A stretch of DNA of 64,000 nt from Sthenelais limicola (taxonomy: Eukaryota; Annelida; Polychaeta; Phyllodocida; Sigalionidae), in assembly GCA_942159475.1 (NCBI GenBank), contig OW804096.1, forward strand, positions 129,942,941 through 130,006,940, given 5' to 3'. The notes under the pieces were generated by a model that searched no databases, was not told where the DNA came from, and saw nothing but the letters and a program-made list of their open reading frames with translations. The position numbers were made by a program, and so were the translations under genes. Position 1 is the first letter of the stretch. Each line of letters begins with the position of its first letter. Below are positions 31,628-42,640 of this stretch, in pieces.

Positions 31628-34039
31628 ATGATGTGCATGCCATATAGTTGCATGGCTACAACGGTTCTAAGGCACAACTATGGAGTGGTATTCGCTGACC
31701 GTGGTACATTGATAACAGGGGTGGAAACTATGAGTTTAGGCTTCCGTTCTGAGCTGAATATTAGACCTCCACAGCCGATCCAGATAGTTAAGGGAGATTG
31801 GCCAAAAGGTTATGAAATGGTGGGGGAGTCTTTAGACAAGTATATCAGGGAGCTACATTCGAGGGCCGCAAGGGAGTATGAGCGTGCAAATCACTTGAGA
31901 AATATTTTGCAGCGCCCTAAACGATTAAAAAGAAATTATCTGGCCCCGTTTGGGAAAATTGTGGCTGGGATTCTCGATCTATCAACTAACTCTGATTTAA
32001 GAAACGTAGAAAGACACATTATTCATAGGCTTGCACCAGGGATAATAAGAAACCCACACCTGAGGGATGAGGCTCTCATGAAGTTAGTAGCCAATTCCAA
32101 TATCATATTTAGGTTCCTAAGATCGCATGTAAACGAATCAATAAGCGCCATGGATGAATTAGAAGATAAATGGCTACGCTTTGCGAATAAGACGGCTCAA
32201 TTATCGGACATAATGCACGAGGAAGTGGACTCACAGGGGAAAATCCAACAGCAGCTCCAAGGCTCCATTTTGGAATGCCTGGCGATAAGAAATTACATTG
32301 AAGATATAACGATAGTGGGTGATGTCTTAGAAACATTAAGAGAGGGAAAAATACATGAGTCACTTGCCAAGGTATTTATGGAAAGTCAGTGGGAAGAGAG
32401 AGTGAGACAGGTATTAGGAGATAACAGCACTTTGAACATTTTGGGGGATTATATCGACTGGAATACTAACGTTGGGGTACAGATAGGGCCCAACAACACG
32501 ATCAACATACTGGTACCAATTTCCCTAGCAAACGATTCGGAGCCCCTTCAGTTGTATGAAATGGAGGTGTTTGATACGCCATTGCATGTGCACAGGGAAT
32601 CTCAGGATGGATGCACACGATTGAGATCGGCCACACAACGCATGTTGGCCCAACGCGGCTCAGGGGAATTAATGGAGGTAGACGCCATTGAATTAATGCA
32701 ATGTACTAAAAAAGGGAGCTATATATGTCCATTCACCTTCATAGATAATTCAGGAAAGGGTGAGGACTGCATGATCGCTTTATTTAATGACCATAGTGCC
32801 AACGTTCTTAGGTATTGCATGTTTGACATGTACTTGAAGAAAAGGGCGCCAGACATTGTTAAAAACGTGGAGGGGTCAACGTACTTGCTTATAAATAAGG
32901 GACCCAAGGGGTTACTGACATGCAAAAATAGTACAAGGCAGGTCAATATCGTGGGGATCACTGTGTTCGAGGTGTCCTGCGGATGCACCCTGCAGATTGA
33001 CCACCATAGATTGGCACCAAAGGAGCTGACGTGTAGAGAATTAAGCGGGGTAGAGGTTTCTGTGGCGCATGGGTTTAATTTGGCGTTTGCAAAAAGTTTT
33101 GGTATACCGGTGGGAAACTTTTCGGGAGAAAGCCTCACTAATTTCTTAGTACACTTAAATTTGCCAACAGGTAAGGAACTAGGGAAAATGCTAACAGCAA
33201 TGTCCCCCCAGCAGTTTGCAAAAGGAATGGAGGTAAATAAGGTTGCGAGAGAAATTAAGAATAACATGGAGCAAGGTGAAGCATGGCAATATAAGGCATG
33301 GCGAGATCTAACAGATCTAACTGTAACGCCGCAGGTACCACTGGTATTCTGGCTAATAGAAATGATACATGTATTAATAACCATTTATCTTTGCTATAGA
33401 ATTTTCAGAATGCTCGCGATCATTGGATCGTTAAAAGGGGCGTTGGCAGGGAAGATCGGCTCAACCCTGGAACTATTTCCAGAGGATAGTTGGGGCAAGA
33501 TCGATTGGGGAACACAAGGCCCCGCCCTGAACTCAGATTCACTTGAAGCAGGCAAGTCTGGGGAATGGCCATCATATGGTACGATGCTGGCAGGACTAGT
33601 AGTAGTATACGTGTTGGGACAACTAATACGATGGATCTGTAATGGGTGTGGATGTAGAAAAGCTCGAGGCCATAACACGGCAGGACACACAATACTTAGC
33701 CTCCGTGTACAGGAGGGAGAGAAGCGGTATGCTCTTTTCCTGTGTAAATTGGTATATCCAGTGGAGGTACTCAGATCGGCCACGCCACCTGTCGTCACGG
33801 GAATGGTAGCAAAACAGGTTTGCTGCTCGTTCAGGACAGTTGTTCGACTTAGGTGGCTTGGGGGCCTAGAGGTAGAAAATGCTGGTTCAGCAGAAACGGT
33901 CGAGTTGCCAGAAGAAATAGTATTCTGGTCACTAAGACCTGCAGAAAAGATCGAGCTTCTTAACTCCACTTCCAACAGCCGACTCCTGGTAGCCACTAAT
34001 CTCCATGGAAATGAAGCAGCTGTTGGTTCAAAACTATAA
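31628..34039 (+). CDS. env: Env: F-type (errantivirus/baculovirus F-like) fusion glycoprotein, 803 aa
   Basis: This is a predicted class I membrane-fusion glycoprotein of the element. A furin-type site (RPKR 96-99, RLKR 99-102) is followed by a hydrophobic fusion-peptide-like segment with APFGKIVAGIL, in the order seen in insect errantivirus Env and baculovirus F. Heptad-rich helices follow at about 150-260. A cysteine region resembles the Baculo_F family (paired C near 365-372, then LINKG...C and a C-x-C ahead of a D-H-H). Several N-x-S/T sites are present. A transmembrane segment lies at about 571-596 and a second at about 652-672, followed by a long tail of about 130 residues. No clear signal peptide follows the first ATG, so an upstream spliced exon or unusual targeting should be considered. 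The family call is by motif order, not alignment. Confidence 0.75.
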   Translation: MMCMPYSCMATTVLRHNYGVVFADRGTLITGVETMSLGFRSELNIRPPQPIQIVKGDWPKGYEMVGESLDKYIRELHSRAAREYERANHLRNILQRPKRLKRNYLAPFGKIVAGILDLSTNSDLRNVERHIIHRLAPGIIRNPHLRDEALMKLVANSNIIFRFLRSHVNESISAMDELEDKWLRFANKTAQLSDIMHEEVDSQGKIQQQLQGSILECLAIRNYIEDITIVGDVLETLREGKIHESLAKVFMESQWEERVRQVLGDNSTLNILGDYIDWNTNVGVQIGPNNTINILVPISLANDSEPLQLYEMEVFDTPLHVHRESQDGCTRLRSATQRMLAQRGSGELMEVDAIELMQCTKKGSYICPFTFIDNSGKGEDCMIALFNDHSANVLRYCMFDMYLKKRAPDIVKNVEGSTYLLINKGPKGLLTCKNSTRQVNIVGITVFEVSCGCTLQIDHHRLAPKELTCRELSGVEVSVAHGFNLAFAKSFGIPVGNFSGESLTNFLVHLNLPTGKELGKMLTAMSPQQFAKGMEVNKVAREIKNNMEQGEAWQYKAWRDLTDLTVTPQVPLVFWLIEMIHVLITIYLCYRIFRMLAIIGSLKGALAGKIGSTLELFPEDSWGKIDWGTQGPALNSDSLEAGKSGEWPSYGTMLAGLVVVYVLGQLIRWICNGCGCRKARGHNTAGHTILSLRVQEGEKRYALFLCKLVYPVEVLRSATPPVVTGMVAKQVCCSFRTVVRLRWLGGLEVENAGSAETVELPEEIVFWSLRPAEKIELLNSTSNSRLLVATNLHGNEAAVGSKL

Positions 34040-35317
34040 AAACGTAAGTAGGTAGGGTGTTGCGCATGCGAGGGGACCTGCAAAACTTCTTCAAGTTGGT
34101 ATCATACAGATTTTCTTTAATTAAGACAGAAAATACTATAACTATTGGTGGAATATTGAATAATGCATGGCTGCCATAGGCAGAACAAAAGGCCCCTCTA
34201 GGGACTAATGAAAAGTAATAATAATGCATGTAAATATAACATAAAAACCACAAATTAATGGTTGTAACCTCCCCTGATCTTTACCATATGTATGACTGAA
34301 GGAGAGTGAATGAAGCATTACTTAATGGGATAATCAGTGTTGGTAATATAAATCTGTGTATGACCTGTATAGGGATATATACGGTGTCTAAATCCTCCCA
34401 TTTATGACTCATTACAGGAGGAGAACGACCAAGGCCCGTTGGACCACATGGCCGGTAACACTCCAAGCGTGAGTCGGTAAAAAGACATTTTGCATTAACC
34501 TTCAAGCAAGCAGACACCACGTGACGATACCCGGACGAAAAAGAAATGCCATGTTGTCCGTTCGCCCCCACGTGGGCTCTCTCCATCCGGCAAACGGGGC
34601 GGTCCGTTTGGATAAAAAGAACTTTCCTTGTGCTAATGATTCCACAACGAGTTTGGCGCCCACACCCGGCTTAACAGACCACGCGCCACTACTTCACCTT
34701 GCCTGACGCTACAACCTAGTTTACATATACTACTACGCTCATCCCAACGTGGCGGAACTTTCACCTAATTTATTGATACTTAGAATACATGATAGGATAC
34801 TCATTAAAAAGTTAGCTAATATATACTCATTATACTCATAGTTAGCCAATTGGTATCACTTCGTGCTATCTATATTTGTGTGATCAGGATTATCATTGTT
34901 GCTATATTATTGTCTCTTTAATTCGCTTGTTATGTTTCTTCTTGTGCTATCTTACATTTGGATTTTATTTACGGTTTGAGCGAGTAACTATGCAAATGTT
35001 TGCAGCATAAAGCTGGTTCCTTATTTTTAACACAATTTGTCCCCAACGTTTCTCCCTATCCTATATATAGACATATAGATAATACCCAGGTATCCAGCCC
35101 TACCCGGCCCCTTTCCAGACACATTCGAATTGGTTGAGTTGTAATCTTAATTAATTAAGTTTTCTCGCCCACTGCAGGTGTCCTTGTGGCAGGGCCCATA
35201 GATTGTTCATGTGATCTGAATAAGGCTGCATAGGGCCACCTGTCAGTTCCGGCCGAAGGTGCTAATGTATATACCTCATGCATGGCTATTCATGCTGGGT
35301 TGTTTTCCTTTCATTAT

Positions 35318-35337
35318 GGGGGGGGGGAGGGAGGGGG
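35318..35337 (+). other. Internal polypurine tract
   Basis: Twenty uninterrupted purines (G10, A, G3, A, G5) lie 1.5 kb before the 3' LTR. Such a tract resists RNase H and could act as an extra plus-strand primer, as central polypurine tracts do in some retroviruses. This role is inferred. Confidence 0.35.
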
Positions 35338-36560
35338 TAGTACATGCTTCACCATTGCGGTGGCAAGTCACAATATTCAAGAAAATTCAGTGTTGGTGGT
35401 GATTCGGGTATAGGGAGATATCAATAGCTGGATGTTGTATTAGCATTGTAGATTGAAGCCAAGCAGTCAGCAATATAGTAGCCATACAGTGTTGTAGAAG
35501 TAGCTATATAGAATGAGGTCAACACAAAGAACTTAGTTGTATTCCCAGTACTTGTATTATGCTCCATGGCTGGGTGTGCAGGCCCGGAGGCCGCACACCC
35601 CGCCACACTCTGTACATCTAGTATACAATCATGGTATATATGCTCAGGTGGGGAGTGTCAGGTGTATATTCAAGAAAATTCAGTGTCGTAAAAGTATATG
35701 TATATAGAGTATAGAGACACGTATATATCTGCCAAAAACGACTAGTCTTTTGCCGTAGGTCTTTAATCTTACGAGATGTGCGGGCTCACCTTAGGATGAA
35801 GTCTGCCATCTAGCCGGGATGCGGCTCATCATGTAATCACGCATTCTATCTTCCAGCACTGTTGTTTGTCTGACGGCCCTCATGACGCTCAGACACATTC
35901 CTGCATTCGGTCTGATAAAATCATATTGCCACATTGGAATCGGAATTATTTTTGTGCCAAACCTTGGGGAGGGAATATGGGGTAAAGAGATAAAATGCCT
36001 AATATATGGGACTTCCCCCCTTCTATTAGTATATTGAATATAGAGTCCAATGTAGAGTGAATGCTGGGGCCATCTATCCCTTTTCCTACTCTAAAGGCCG
36101 GAATGGGCCTCGTCAATGTCACAAGAAGTTTCTCGTAAAGCTTTGATTGTTTTTGAGTGGGGCACAGTCACCTTCAAGTGTTTGGCTCGGATCGCAGGGG
36201 TGGTTCTGATGGGTCCACGAAGGATCTCTTTACACAATCAATAAATGATAAATTACTTCAAAATAATTAATCTAATTCTCCTCCCATCTGGGACAGTGGT
36301 TCTCCCATTTAACTGGAACACCCCCGTTGTTCCCCCCACATCCTGCATGGTTAGGTGTTTTGCTATGTGCGTTGGTTAACGCGGTTGAATTCGCCATTCG
36401 GGAACACACAAAAGAAGAGTAAAAATAAAAAATATAGTCTCTGCAAGGTTCCGAATTTCCTGTCCTGACTTACATCTTATATTACTATTGCTTATGGCTT
36501 TTGGGTACAAAATACGCCCAATTTAACCCATACCCCATAGTTACCCCTATATAATTACCA

Positions 36561-36790
36561 AGTTTGTGCGTTCAGATTTGTACACGAGCGCGTAGGCGAT
36601 TTTATTGTTAAGATGACGGGAAAAATGTACTACAAGAGGCAGGAGAATGTATTGTATTTATGAGCTACCATGAATCTTGGAGTTTGCGTGCGCGTAAGCG
36701 ATTCTAATTGTTAAGGGAGGAAGATGTGTACCTCCTAGAATTGTTATGTGTATTCATGGCTATATTTATCGAGTGTCGGGACGAAAATTT
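36561..36790 (+). repeat. Diverged tandem duplication upstream of 3' LTR
   Basis: Two units of about 110-120 bases start AGTTTGTGCG (36561) and AGTTTGCGTG (36681). They share GCGCGTARGCGATT, TTGTTAAG and further matches with small gaps. Confidence 0.6.
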
Positions 36791-36823
36791 TTTTTTTAGG
36801 GGGATTTTTCTTGCTTATCGAGT

Positions 36824-36833
36824 AAAAGGGTAG
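36824..36833 (+). other. Candidate 3' polypurine tract
   Basis: AAAAGGG followed by TAG directly abuts the TG of the 3' LTR, the position where plus-strand priming should start. It is short and interrupted by T at 36831, so the assignment rests mainly on position. Confidence 0.4.
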
Positions 36834-37539
36834 TGTAGTAACCGTGGTTAACACGAGAGGGCAGTAGGGTGGGTAGTAGGATAGGACATGTTTCTTTTAC
36901 TGAGGCATGCGCTAAGGGAAGGGGAGGGGCTAGAGGGAGGGAAAGGTATCATAGGATAAAGGGTCCACCAATACGGATACCCGACACTCACCCCCCCCCG
37001 GGGTATATATACGGGGAATACTGGGATATACAAATATACATACATAGAAGGGGAGAGACTTGGGACATTCATATAGACTGGGATATAGAGAGATATGCAG
37101 TAGATACCAAGACGTACTAGACGCACTATGTGCGCTAGAACCAATATATTATACCACCCTGATCTCGGATTGTCATGCAGTAACAACCGTAAGAATACAG
37201 GGAAGGAGTCTCATAAGATCTCATATGATTCAATGTCTATACTAACATCAACCTAGCATCTATGTACAGGATAAGATACAATACACAAGTAGTGGCGTAC
37301 TAAAACTCATCGTGTTGTGTTGTTCATACCGGAAACCTACAGCTACTATATATCACCATGACTCTCTATTCAATATCGCCTATCGTCTCCTACAATATAA
37401 CGTTCTATATTAAACATCATGAGAGGCAATACCCCGAAGTCCGAGTATATTCGAACGCATATGAACACTAGCTAGATATATTCACCCTGGCCCGATGCAC
37501 CGCCCAATAGCATAAAGATCCGAAGCTACGCGCGCAACA
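36834..37539 (+). repeat. 3' LTR (706 bp)
   Basis: It has the same length and apparently the same sequence as 16307-17012, with TG...CA ends. Its TATA-like box is at 37004-37011 and ATTAAA at 37409-37414; the latter would direct polyadenylation of the element transcript. Host DNA starting TAGG follows. Confidence 0.95.
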
Positions 37540-37543
37540 TAGG
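37540..37543. repeat. Target-site duplication, right copy (TAGG)
   Basis: TAGG follows the 3' LTR terminus and matches the four bases before the 5' LTR (16303-16306). Confidence 0.85.
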
Positions 37544-40500
37544 CTACATTTGTTCTACCTATCTATTGAACTTAACTAATGCATTTTAGGATAGTGCCCC
37601 CTAAAAGGCCCATTTCAACTTCATTGTATAGTGCATAGTCTATTCGTTACAAATATTGTCTATTACATACCCATTACACATCCTCTATACACTATTCTGC
37701 ATTATCTGTTTTACTGCACACTGTGTTTAAAGTGTCTCTATACCATAGAGCCCCATGAGTTATATGTAGCAAACGCCATCATCACAAATAGACTCCGCTG
37801 AGAATAATTTGCAGCAAATTACTCCAGGATAATGATGCGCATTGTAGGCCCATAGCTGGTATATTATTCCGGCTTATTGATACTCAATCTACCACGTTTC
37901 CAGGACCAATAAATGGCACATACCCCGAGGTTATGACAATGGTTATTCTGCTCGTCCTAATACAATATGGATAAAAAATGTCGGTTGTTTTCCCATCACT
38001 GACATTCCATCAAATAAATGTGCAGGATTTGTTTCTTGGCATTTGCTGGTCTCTCATGGGCATTGACTCAGGTGTGATCATTCCGGATTTTACGGTAATG
38101 TAGCCCGGGAGTAGCCCGGGAATGTGCCAAGCAAATGAAGGGAAATTGTGGAGGACTAGGCCCAAGTATTGATCTCCAACTATAAGGCAAGTCTGATACA
38201 CCTTCCTACTGGCGTCCTGCTGGTATTGAAATATAACTTCTAGCTATTGATCAGAGAAACAAGTGGGAGGAGGAGACGGCAGAGGATGAAGGGTTATTTT
38301 CTGTCTATAATATTGATTGCAAGCGCAATATTTGGTTAGTTTGTCAAGTGGAACACGCGGTCATATTTTGAGCTTCTTTGTGAAAAACTATTTTCAGATT
38401 GTATGAAATAGCTTTCATATTCGCCAATATGCACTATTACGAGTGCGCGACATATAGCTACTTGCATTATTATCTCCTGTTTTTAATTTATATTATGGCA
38501 TAATCATCAACTTGGCAATAACTATTACAGTACATGTTTAGTACTCAATGACTACCATGGTGGCAAACCTTTAATTCTCTCTTAAAACATCACCTTCCTT
38601 CGATCCTTACCCATACTTGCTTTCATGAATATTGTGTCGCATGCTTAGATTACATGGGAATTCGTTCCATTACCTTTTTTTATCAAGTCTACACCCTGGC
38701 ATTAGATTACAAAAATTTCCATCAATATGATCACATCGACAACATACGCATTCCTCTCGGGAAAATTTTGATCCAGCATGGCACATTTTTACCTCACAAG
38801 AAGTAGAAAACTACTCGACCCCTTTGACTGTGAAAATGTTCTCCGGTGATTATAGGAGGCTGGCTGAATCTGCGGTCCTTGATCTCGGCTGCGTTCACTC
38901 AGACAAAAAGTCTCGACATCGTCCCATTTCCTCCCGTATCACTATACCTATATTGCTGAATCACATTTAGCACAATCAGCCAATGGTGCATTCATGAGTG
39001 TTTTAATGGTAATATAAAGATCTGCTTTTAGGTGCATTCATTTTATGACAACAGTTACTTATTGTAGTCACGGAAGCCTGAGTTGTTGCTTTTCACAGGA
39101 ACATAAAACTGTGTTAAAACCACGTTTGAATGCTTGATCTCTTTAGAATAATTGTATTATAAAGCATCTGTTCACTACGAAGGAAAGAATGGGGGGTCTT
39201 GTTTATTAACAATAATGAAAAGTGTAATCATTCATGACGACATCTCATCTCATTTCACTAACCCGCATTGCCGTGAGTATGACTCCACTTGGATGTCGTC
39301 ATGGCATTAAGCAACCATCACTCACTCACTCACTCTTCATGATGAGGTCCCCCATAAGAAATGCAACTAGAGCATAATATTATTATATATCTGCGATATC
39401 CCACAAATATCTAGGTATGACTCTGCCTCCCAGGTGGAACGGTGTAATCTGTTCTAAATCTGAGTATTATACCAACGATAACCACGCATTTCATTGACTT
39501 AATGCAAGATGACATTTTATCTATGCATTCGAAAACATTTGAATCATCAAACCATTGATAAATTGTGTCAATGGATTTATTTTGAAAATCAATTCCTGGC
39601 GGCCTCTCGGCAAATATGGGATATGGATCTTGGACGGATGCTTTCACTTTACATTTTCGAAGATAACATGTTTGGGATATATAGCTTCAGGCAACCTGTC
39701 ATGCGTCGAACACGGGGAAATGGGAGGAAGAGCAAATTGGATCCATCGGAAATGAGAGTGTATTTTGAATATTGGATTTGCAATTTAGGACTAGTTGAAA
39801 TGGGCTGGAAATTGAATTGGGTTTTTTTCTGCCATTAATTGTATAGCATCATGCTTCAAAACATCTCTATAGTATTTGCATGTGGGGTATGCACATTTCT
39901 TGTTTGTATTAAAGAACATTGCAAAAGTGATTGATGTCTATAATATTGTTATATCAAGAAATGAACATTGGATAGGCTAAAGCAGTAAGTGAATATAGAT
40001 CCCCCTGACAAGTGCCATTTAGATTCGCGCGCCGTAACGAAATTCTGTAAGCTTCATGTCCATTTGATACAGTACATGAGCACCAATAAATGCCACCTCT
40101 GTATATCCAGTCGCGAAGAGTTCGGGTGTTTGTATTCCTCGAAAAGGGAAATTTGTATTTAAAAAAGAATGCAAAACCTCAAGCGAGCCACTTCCTTATA
40201 TATCGTGAGCCCGAGGTCAGTGCACGGAATGAATGTGAGAATAATGGTTTCAGGCTTTTTCATGTGTATTAGTTATCTGGTATCCGCCCCGTCTCGGCTT
40301 TGCTTGGATTGCAACCCAGATGATACGTTTGCTCACTTTCTTTATTAGATACGCATTTCTAGGAAGAAAACAATGAAGTAAAAGCTCTGAAGCGTGAGCC
40401 TTTTGTGAAACTAGGTTGATTAATCTGACCATTAGGCTGGCGGATCACACCCAGCTCGGTCTATGGAATAGGCCCTGGTTCAAGGGGGTAACTAATGACA

Positions 40501-42240
40501 AGGGGACAGTCTCTATTCCCTGCCTTAGTTTACCACACTCCAATTACTTTCTTCAATCAAAATGTCCCCCCTATCTAATCCCATTCCGCGTCTTTTCGCC
40601 GGAGGCTCCAATCAAACGCTCATTCGAAGTTGACGGGTTTCTGGGAGGTCGATCCCGTGGAGGCACTCTTTAAATAGATCATGGATATAAACATAATCCT
40701 TGAAACATAGGTGTTTTTATTACCATATTTACAATAGAATATTACTATGTGAAGTGTTGTTATAGCACAGAACTCATTGAATGACCTGTAATAGCGCATC
40801 TGTCTCATCTCCCCGACCCTGCCGGGACTTGCTTGGCCATCAACGGGGTAAGTGAGGTCTGTTGAGCATCACCAGACAATGCCCTGTCTTGCACATATTA
40901 TATATGGATGTAACCTTCCAAAGATTTGTCTATATTAGTACAGGCATTGGTTTATTGTGTTCTAAAGACTGAAGCCCTGAGCAGGTCTGATGAGCAACTG
41001 CTATCAAAAAAGGCATGCGACGAGAAAAAGATTTATAAGAGAAAATGCATTCACTTGCAAAGTACATCCGATGTGAACTTATGTCGAACGTAGCGGTTAC
41101 TCTGGGCCTTTTGTAAATTTGCTTGTCTACTTGTCGACGCTGAACTGCTGGAGTAAAGCCCGTTCCTGATAGCTTAGAAATAAGATCGCTGCCCGGGACA
41201 ACACTTGAAGCTACCAAAGGTTGGGACACGCAACACAACTAATGAACCGGGCGATGTCTTGCAAAAAAACGTCCTGAGATGAATACTTTTGTCCACATCT
41301 CGAATGTTGTCAATGCATGTGCAAGTGACATATAAAGCAAATTGGTATCGTGGTCAATATAAACCAGCAGATTTAATGCACGAAATCCCGCGAAGCAAAC
41401 GGTTGATGTGTCGCTCGTACCAATCACAACACCCAGCATTTCAACACTTAATTAAGTGATGGAGGTCTTAAAATGGAACCATACCCTTGCCGTCATGTGG
41501 TAACCTAGACCATGATATAATTATTTTATAACGAGGGACTTTGGTAAAATTATGGTAAAAGTCGAAGATGGTCAGGGTTAAAAAGTCCTACTTCGCGGTT
41601 AGGGTCAGTTGTTTAGCTATGGACGCTCCAGTGGGGCGTTTCATATTTAATCCAAAGCACAGTGCGCGTTCATTATGGTAGCGCAACTATGGGTCAGATA
41701 TACCACTGACACGACGCTGTGTTAAAATATGTCGTTCGTTATTTGGTTACGACTGTCGTTAGGTCCTCTAACGCGAGCTGTATTAGATATGAAACGCGGC
41801 GCTGGATACTAAAGACCCCTCAAGGCCTTTCAAAGTTTCACTCAAGTGGCCCAAGGGCATCACATGTATGCTCGCTTATGAATCTTGTCAGCTAGCTGAA
41901 TACAGGCAATTTATATACATGTGTAGCTCGAAAATGCTATTATTTATAGGTTTACTGAACCCATGTTCCCATGACGAATAAACGATTATCAATCAATATT
42001 TACCGAGGGTAAGATACCCATTTATGATTCGATTTGCTCCTACCCAATTCTGGAGGTTTTTAATGTTAGTGAATACATTATGCTGCGATATGTATTTCTT
42101 TGCCTTGATTTATTTCTTACAGTTTAAGCTCTTATACGTGAACTGTGGAATATGAAACAAAATAAACATAATAAATCCTAAATGCGCTAATTGTGACTGG
42201 ACCTTCCTAGTAATTGGCAAGAGTACTATAGGGCTAGGCT

Positions 42241-42640
42241 TTCCCCTGGACCTTCCCCTATATGGGTTTTCTCCTAGGACTGTCCCCCGAGGACACATTA
42301 GTGTAGCGGAAAAAAATATTTTATGAATATGATGACGTCGTCACAACTTTGTCATGTTATATACTATGCTAGTGCAAATACAAATGTTATCTCATAAATA
42401 GGCTACTGAATATATTTCTTATTGTTACAATGCGAAGGTAAGGATATAGTGGGACATGTGTACAGGACCAGTATTTATATTCTCAGTGATATTTAATACA
42501 TTCTAACACATGTATATCCATACATATGTCCGACTATGTCAATAGGGGAAGTCCAGGGGAAATGTCCTATAGTGGGAGAAGTCCAGGGGGAATTTGCTAA
42601 GGCGAAGGTCCTATAGAGGGAAAAGTCTGAAGGGACAATC
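42241..42640. repeat. Inverted and tandem copies of a GTCCAGGGGAA-type motif
   Basis: Positions 42241-42260 are the reverse complement of 42543-42561 with a one-base gap. Right of it, a TCCTATAG...GGGAGAAGTCCAGGGGGAA-type unit repeats two to three times to about 42640. It may be a degraded non-autonomous DNA element. Confidence 0.45.

Larger units (their letters stand above)
34040..36833 (+). other. Non-coding tract between env and 3' LTR
   Basis: About 2.8 kb has no convincing ORF. It contains a 20-base purine tract of G10-A-G3-A-G5 (35318-35337), a 21-base exact direct repeat (35373-35393 and 35666-35686) and a diverged tandem duplication (36561-36680 and 36681 to about 36790) next to the LTR. 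The length is unusual for a compact retroelement and suggests RNA regulatory or packaging functions, or captured sequence. Confidence 0.6.
16307..37539 (+). mobile_element. Giant env-bearing Ty3/Gypsy-type endogenous retrovirus-like element
   Basis: The element spans 21,233 bp between matching 706-bp LTRs and is flanked by TAGG duplications. Its order is 5' LTR, leader with candidate primer-binding site and splice donor, gag, pol (protease, RT, RNase H, integrase), five small related ORFs, a strong splice acceptor, an F-type env, 2.8 kb of non-coding sequence and the 3' LTR. PR-RT-RH-IN order and the D,D35E integrase place it with Ty3/Gypsy (Metaviridae), and the env resembles errantivirus/baculovirus F proteins. 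The size is about two to three times that of ordinary gypsy elements. The extra length is the pol-env interval (about 7.6 kb) and the post-env tract. All main frames are open and the LTRs appear identical, which implies a very recent insertion. Whether it is active or infectious cannot be told from sequence. Confidence 0.93.

Noticed and set aside
32719..34083. Antisense ORFs of about 221 and 229 codons against env
   Set aside because: They are shadows of the env coding frame and show no domain or start context.
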